Below, piece after piece: positions 61,245 through 64,000 of a stretch of DNA of 64,000 bases. Location of the stretch: assembly GCF_963576545.1 (NCBI RefSeq), contig NC_083639.1, positions 18,915,118 through 18,979,117 on the forward strand. The letters run 5' to 3'. The stretch is from Limanda limanda (taxonomy: Eukaryota; Chordata; Actinopteri; Pleuronectiformes; Pleuronectidae). Position 1 is the stretch's first letter. Each line of letters starts with the position of its first letter. Under the pieces are notes generated by a model. It was not told where the DNA came from. It ran no database searches and saw only the letters and a list, made by a program, of their open reading frames with translations. The translations under genes and the position numbers were made by a program.

Positions 61245-63196
61245 CAGAGTTTAACTGTGAAACTCGGGGAGAATGTGGGGACAACATGCAACAGAGGGCC
61301 TCTCAAACCTCCTACAAAATAAATCTAACTTAATCAAATCACCACTCTGCTTAACATGCCCAATTCCAAAAATGCTAGGAAAGGCAATGCAGCTAAAATG
61401 AGTAAGAGAAAAGCTCAGAGTCAGCCACAAATTATCATATTAACATTATAACACTGCTGTTGTTCCTCAGCAACGAAAAGACCAAAATCATTATGGGCAT
61501 AATTCATGGGACTGGATGACCTGTGGTCCAGGATACAGATTCCAGAAGTGTAATACATTAACTGAGCCAAGTTTCTCATGTATCAAGCTGGCAATTTTTC
61601 TTAAGAGTTTGTGATTCTCAGAACTGTCAAGAAATATCAGGGTCTCCTGATACAGCCAATGTTGCAGTGGTGCGCCACAGACAAGATTAGCATTTGTGTG
61701 GTTTCGCGAGAGGACACTAAAAACGTGACCAAAGCACCACATGATGGCAACTTGGTGAGTTTGTCCTGCATGGCACATGCACTACAGACGGCTCAGCCAA
61801 GGAAACAACCACAGAACGATTCTACAAAATGGAAGAGCACCTTCTGTATGCTGCAATCACTGGTGGGGCACCGACGTACTGGTACACCACCGAACATGAG
61901 CTGCCAGCCACACTCAACACACATCCTTTGGGGGAAAACTGATAACATGTTGAGCTTACACCTCCTGAGGAACTTATAAAAGAAACAAGCTCCTTCTTCC
62001 AACCATTTCTGCCCTGAAACAGCATGGGGAGCAGACACAGACCACAGAGTCTATCTCTAGTTGTTTCATACCAGTTGACCCCACACTTATAATTTGCCCT
62101 CTGTTCAAGCCAGTGAAAAGAGATATAATATCCTGATAATAACAATCTCACCACAGTGGCCTCCGTTCTCCGCGCATTAAGTGATAGCTACATCTCAGAG
62201 GCAAGGCGGTGGCTGAAGGGATGTTGTTGTACACACTCCAGAACAACTGTTAACACAAGAACACACACATGACGCTGAGTATCTAGTATCTTTTATACAA
62301 CACAAACATTGCTTTCTGTCTTTTTGGATTATAAGAAACTAAACAGCACATTTTGAATTTAGCATCAACTTGTCAGAGCTCTTTAAAAAGCAAACCGCTT
62401 CAGAACGATAATGCAATATTGGCCTGATTTATTACTCAAGCACTAACATCTAAAACTTTTTTAAGTACAATATTTCCTCCTTCATACAGTTTAAATCATC
62501 CATATTGTATAATGAACAATGTATTGAGTGCCAAGAAACTAATAAAAAAAAGGCACAATGTTAAAACTTAAAAAACAATAAATCTTGTTTTTTAAGTTTT
62601 AAGTTAACTTCTTTGTTTACAGGGACAGTGTTGTAAACAAACCTAAACACCATCACAAATGCTGATTTAATGTTAATCCTACCATTGAAACATCTGTTGG
62701 TTAATTTGCACAGAGCAGGTTTCACTACTTTTGTTTTGGAGTTAGATGGGACACATCTTCTGCTCAGTTTACTTTAATCTGCAAACTGAAAGTCTTCATG
62801 AAAACATGAGAGGAACTTTCTCTTAACATTTCCTGCAGCCATCAGAGCACCTTGTGACTAAGCAGTAATATATATGCACTGTAACAAACAGCTCAGTGAC
62901 TCAGCTGATGTAATAGCTCTATCTATATTCACATGCTCCATGATGTAATGGTTAGATTTCTTTCCACCATCTGTGTCGACTGTAGCTCTTAACTAACAAA
63001 GACCTGCTTATCCCTCCCTCCTCACATTTATCACTCAGGCCAGTCTGACGCTTTGCCGAGTCATGCCCTCGATCTGTTTGCTCTTCTGATGATGAAGCTG
63101 TTTCAGCCGACGCCACATCTCACCTGAACCGATTGTACTGTGTAGATCTTCTTCAGGTTGAATTCACACTGTGCAGCCGTCGTGCCCGGTAATGAC
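58945..63196 (-). CDS. eif4e3: eif4e3, eukaryotic translation initiation factor 4E type 3 (5' end outside window)
   Basis: Class III eIF4E, a cytoplasmic/nuclear protein that binds the mRNA 5' cap. Six minus-strand exons join in phase: 63196-63124, 62246-62152, 60789-60729, 60634-60568, 60468-60313 and 58991-58945, giving 165 codons before TAG. All five introns are GT-AG. The joined frame carries family hallmarks in order: [95 protein letters not shown] and HHAFEGGR. The vertebrate protein is about 224 residues, so roughly 59 N-terminal residues (through the WTFWLD strand) lie right of 64000. The Cys of QCEFNL sits where eIF4E has its first cap-stacking Trp, a known class III trait. The second cap Trp (RPLW) and the dorsal eIF4G-binding Trp (FWSVY) are kept. 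No frameshift or stop is seen. Confidence 0.97.
59400..60138 (-). mobile_element. Decayed hAT-type transposon fragment (copy 2)
   Basis: The right end at 60120-60138 reads AGGTTCTCCCACCCCGCTG. This is a degenerate form of the CAGGGGTGGGGAACCT terminal repeat of Charlie/GTF2IRD2-like hAT elements, seen in reverse. Inside, minus-strand frames at about 59408-59680 keep pieces such as FAELLQAF and KNKQLRIFV, matching the C-terminal transposase segment (EF..RF.D....ELxIF.NP.NV) of copy 1. Frames are broken and no left terminus is found. It lies within the last eif4e3 intron. Confidence 0.6.
60313..60468 (-). CDS. eif4e3: eif4e3 internal exon (C-terminal cap-binding strands)
   Basis: 156 bp exon, acceptor TTTCCCAG and donor GTAAGT. 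It encodes [20 protein letters not shown], then [20 protein letters not shown], then [12 protein letters not shown], and ends one base into a Ser codon. The VRDRED-type basic stretch and the QVW tryptophan correspond to the phosphate- and base-contacting region of eIF4E. Confidence 0.97.
60568..60634 (-). CDS. eif4e3: eif4e3 internal exon
   Basis: 67 bp exon, acceptor GTTTCAG and donor GTACAC. It encodes [20 protein letters not shown], then AS, then one base of the next Asp codon. This is the helix of the eIF4E fold that contains [13 protein letters not shown]. Confidence 0.97.
60729..60789 (-). CDS. eif4e3: eif4e3 internal exon
   Basis: 61 bp exon, acceptor CTACCAG and donor GTAGGT. Its first base completes the Trp codon split across the junction. 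It then encodes [20 protein letters not shown], which matches the class III segment that follows the cap Trp. It ends in phase 0. Confidence 0.97.
60790..62151. other. eif4e3 intron
   Basis: Holds a (CA)n tract at 61208-61241. Overlapping open frames at 61490-62150 on both strands match no family I recognise and show no splice or initiation logic. I see no gene here other than eif4e3. Confidence 0.6.
61208..61241. repeat. (CA)n microsatellite
   Basis: About 17 CA units, preceded by imperfect CACT/CA copies from 61189. Confidence 0.95.
62152..62246 (-). CDS. eif4e3: eif4e3 internal exon (dorsal and cap-binding loop)
   Basis: 95 bp exon, acceptor TTAACAG and donor GTGAGA, entering in phase 0. 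It encodes [19 protein letters not shown] followed by [12 protein letters not shown]. It ends with TG, the first two bases of the cap-stacking Trp codon. The FWSVYNNI segment corresponds to the eIF4E helix that carries the eIF4G/4E-BP-contacting Trp. Confidence 0.97.
62561..62602. repeat. Perfect 18-bp inverted repeat with 6-nt loop
   Basis: TTAAAACTTAAAAAACAA (62561-62578) and its exact reverse complement (62585-62602) are separated by taaatc. It lies in an intron of eif4e3. The stem is A/T-rich, so the thermodynamic hairpin is weak for its length. It could be a cruciform-prone site or the relic of a small inverted-repeat element. Confidence 0.85.
63124..63196 (-). CDS. eif4e3: eif4e3 internal exon with class III cysteine
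   Basis: 73 bp exon. The acceptor is TTCTAG and the donor GTGAGA. One base completes an Arg codon from the previous exon, then [20 protein letters not shown] continues to SVQ. The Cys occupies the position of human eIF4E Trp56. The preceding exon is not found between 63197 and 64000. Confidence 0.96.
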
Positions 63197-64000
63197 CTAG
63201 AATGACAAGAGAAGACTGTTTATGCCGACAGGAGATACAGAAGACACAGGTATACTGCTAACACATATATACAGACCATAGAGTGATTACCCATTCAAAA
63301 TCGTCTGTGACATTGACCTTCTCCTCACCTTCAAATCCCACCTTTGCCTATTATTGCATATTGTTGTATTAATATCCTGACTTTTGATTGGTGCTATATC
63401 AGTATGGTGTCCTTGTTTTGTAAGAATCACACCTCTGGTACTTCTTGACGTCTTTCTTCAAATTTATATTGATTATATGGTGCATATGGTACGTAAACCA
63501 AGATCAGTAAGCCATAAAAGCATTCCAGTTAATGGACGGCGTTGTTTAGGGGTAGGTGGATCACAGTCATTACTTTTTAACTGTCAGTTTTTATTTATTT
63601 TGACAACACAAGGCTTTGTAAACATGCACTTTTAAAGGTTCATAGTTCCTCCATGAAAAACACCAGTGGTACATGTCCCAGTTCTAATGCTAGACTAGTG
63701 TTCAATACACATATATTCGTTGTATTATTAATTGCACTTTTGACTTGGATATTAACTGAACTAAATGGTTCTGAGTAATGTTAGGTGTCCACAACCCAAA
63801 TAAACAAAATATTAAAATGAATCATGTAGTAACTATGTAGTAACCAGTTAGATACAGTATCCAGTAATAAGATACTTGACCGTGATGCGTGTTTTATTGG
63901 GTCCTGCGGTCCATGGGTTCCTCACTTTGACATTATGGTGTCTCTCCTTTTAAAGATGACAAATCTAATCTGACTGTCTTCTTGAGTTTGGAAACCTTTG
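63197..64000. other. eif4e3 intron running off the right edge
   Basis: No further eif4e3 exon is seen: no minus-strand frame with a WTFWLD-type strand followed by a donor. The segment is A/T-rich and I recognise no repeat. Confidence 0.6.

Noticed and set aside
61490..62154. Open frames on both strands in an eif4e3 intron, suspected transposase
   Set aside because: No transposase motif could be recognised in either strand and no terminal repeats were found; left unassigned.

Overview
The window is vertebrate nuclear DNA, almost certainly from a ray-finned fish and probably a percomorph teleost. I infer this from long (CA)n, (GA)n and (CT)n microsatellites, from several dispersed repeats typical of teleost genomes, and from vertebrate-style genes with small exons and GT-AG introns. 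There are no operons, CRISPR arrays or bacterial features. Almost all long open frames are chance frames or translations of microsatellites.

Right end (58.1-63.2 kb, minus strand): six consecutive coding exons of eif4e3, the class III cap-binding translation factor. All junctions are in phase and GT/AG-bounded, followed by the stop codon, a ~0.8 kb 3' UTR and an AATAAA signal. About 59 N-terminal residues lie beyond the right edge. The window frame keeps the class III cysteine in place of the first cap-stacking tryptophan.

Middle (49.2-58.1 kb): at 53.36-53.88 kb, also on the minus strand, are two spliced coding exons with a stop and a nearby poly(A) signal, from a short-UTR gene I do not recognise. 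At 49.25-50.64 kb is a CpG-rich island with at least three minus-strand splice donors (about 50374, 50137, 49257), a perfect CRE and a forkhead site. Beside it, at 51.05-52.21 kb, is a diverged three-copy repeat. In human and other vertebrates the gene next to EIF4E3 on the same strand is FOXP1, whose leader exons are non-coding and whose first introns are enormous. I therefore read this island as the foxp1 promoter and everything to its left as foxp1 5' intron. That is inference from synteny and layout, because no foxp1 coding exon is in the window.

Left 49 kb: no recognisable coding exon. It holds candidate non-coding leader exons (best at 16201-16257, others at 46045-46124 and 46377-46409). 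Repeat-free, balanced-composition blocks with homeodomain-type TAAT cores look like candidate conserved non-coding elements; these are stacked most densely at 12.9-18.7, 25.9-26.3, 27.5-29.5, 32.1-32.6, 36.1-36.6, 44.2-44.7 and 47.3-47.5 kb. There are also dispersed repeats, two decayed hAT transposon fragments (39.8-40.7 and 59.4-60.1 kb) and numerous microsatellites.
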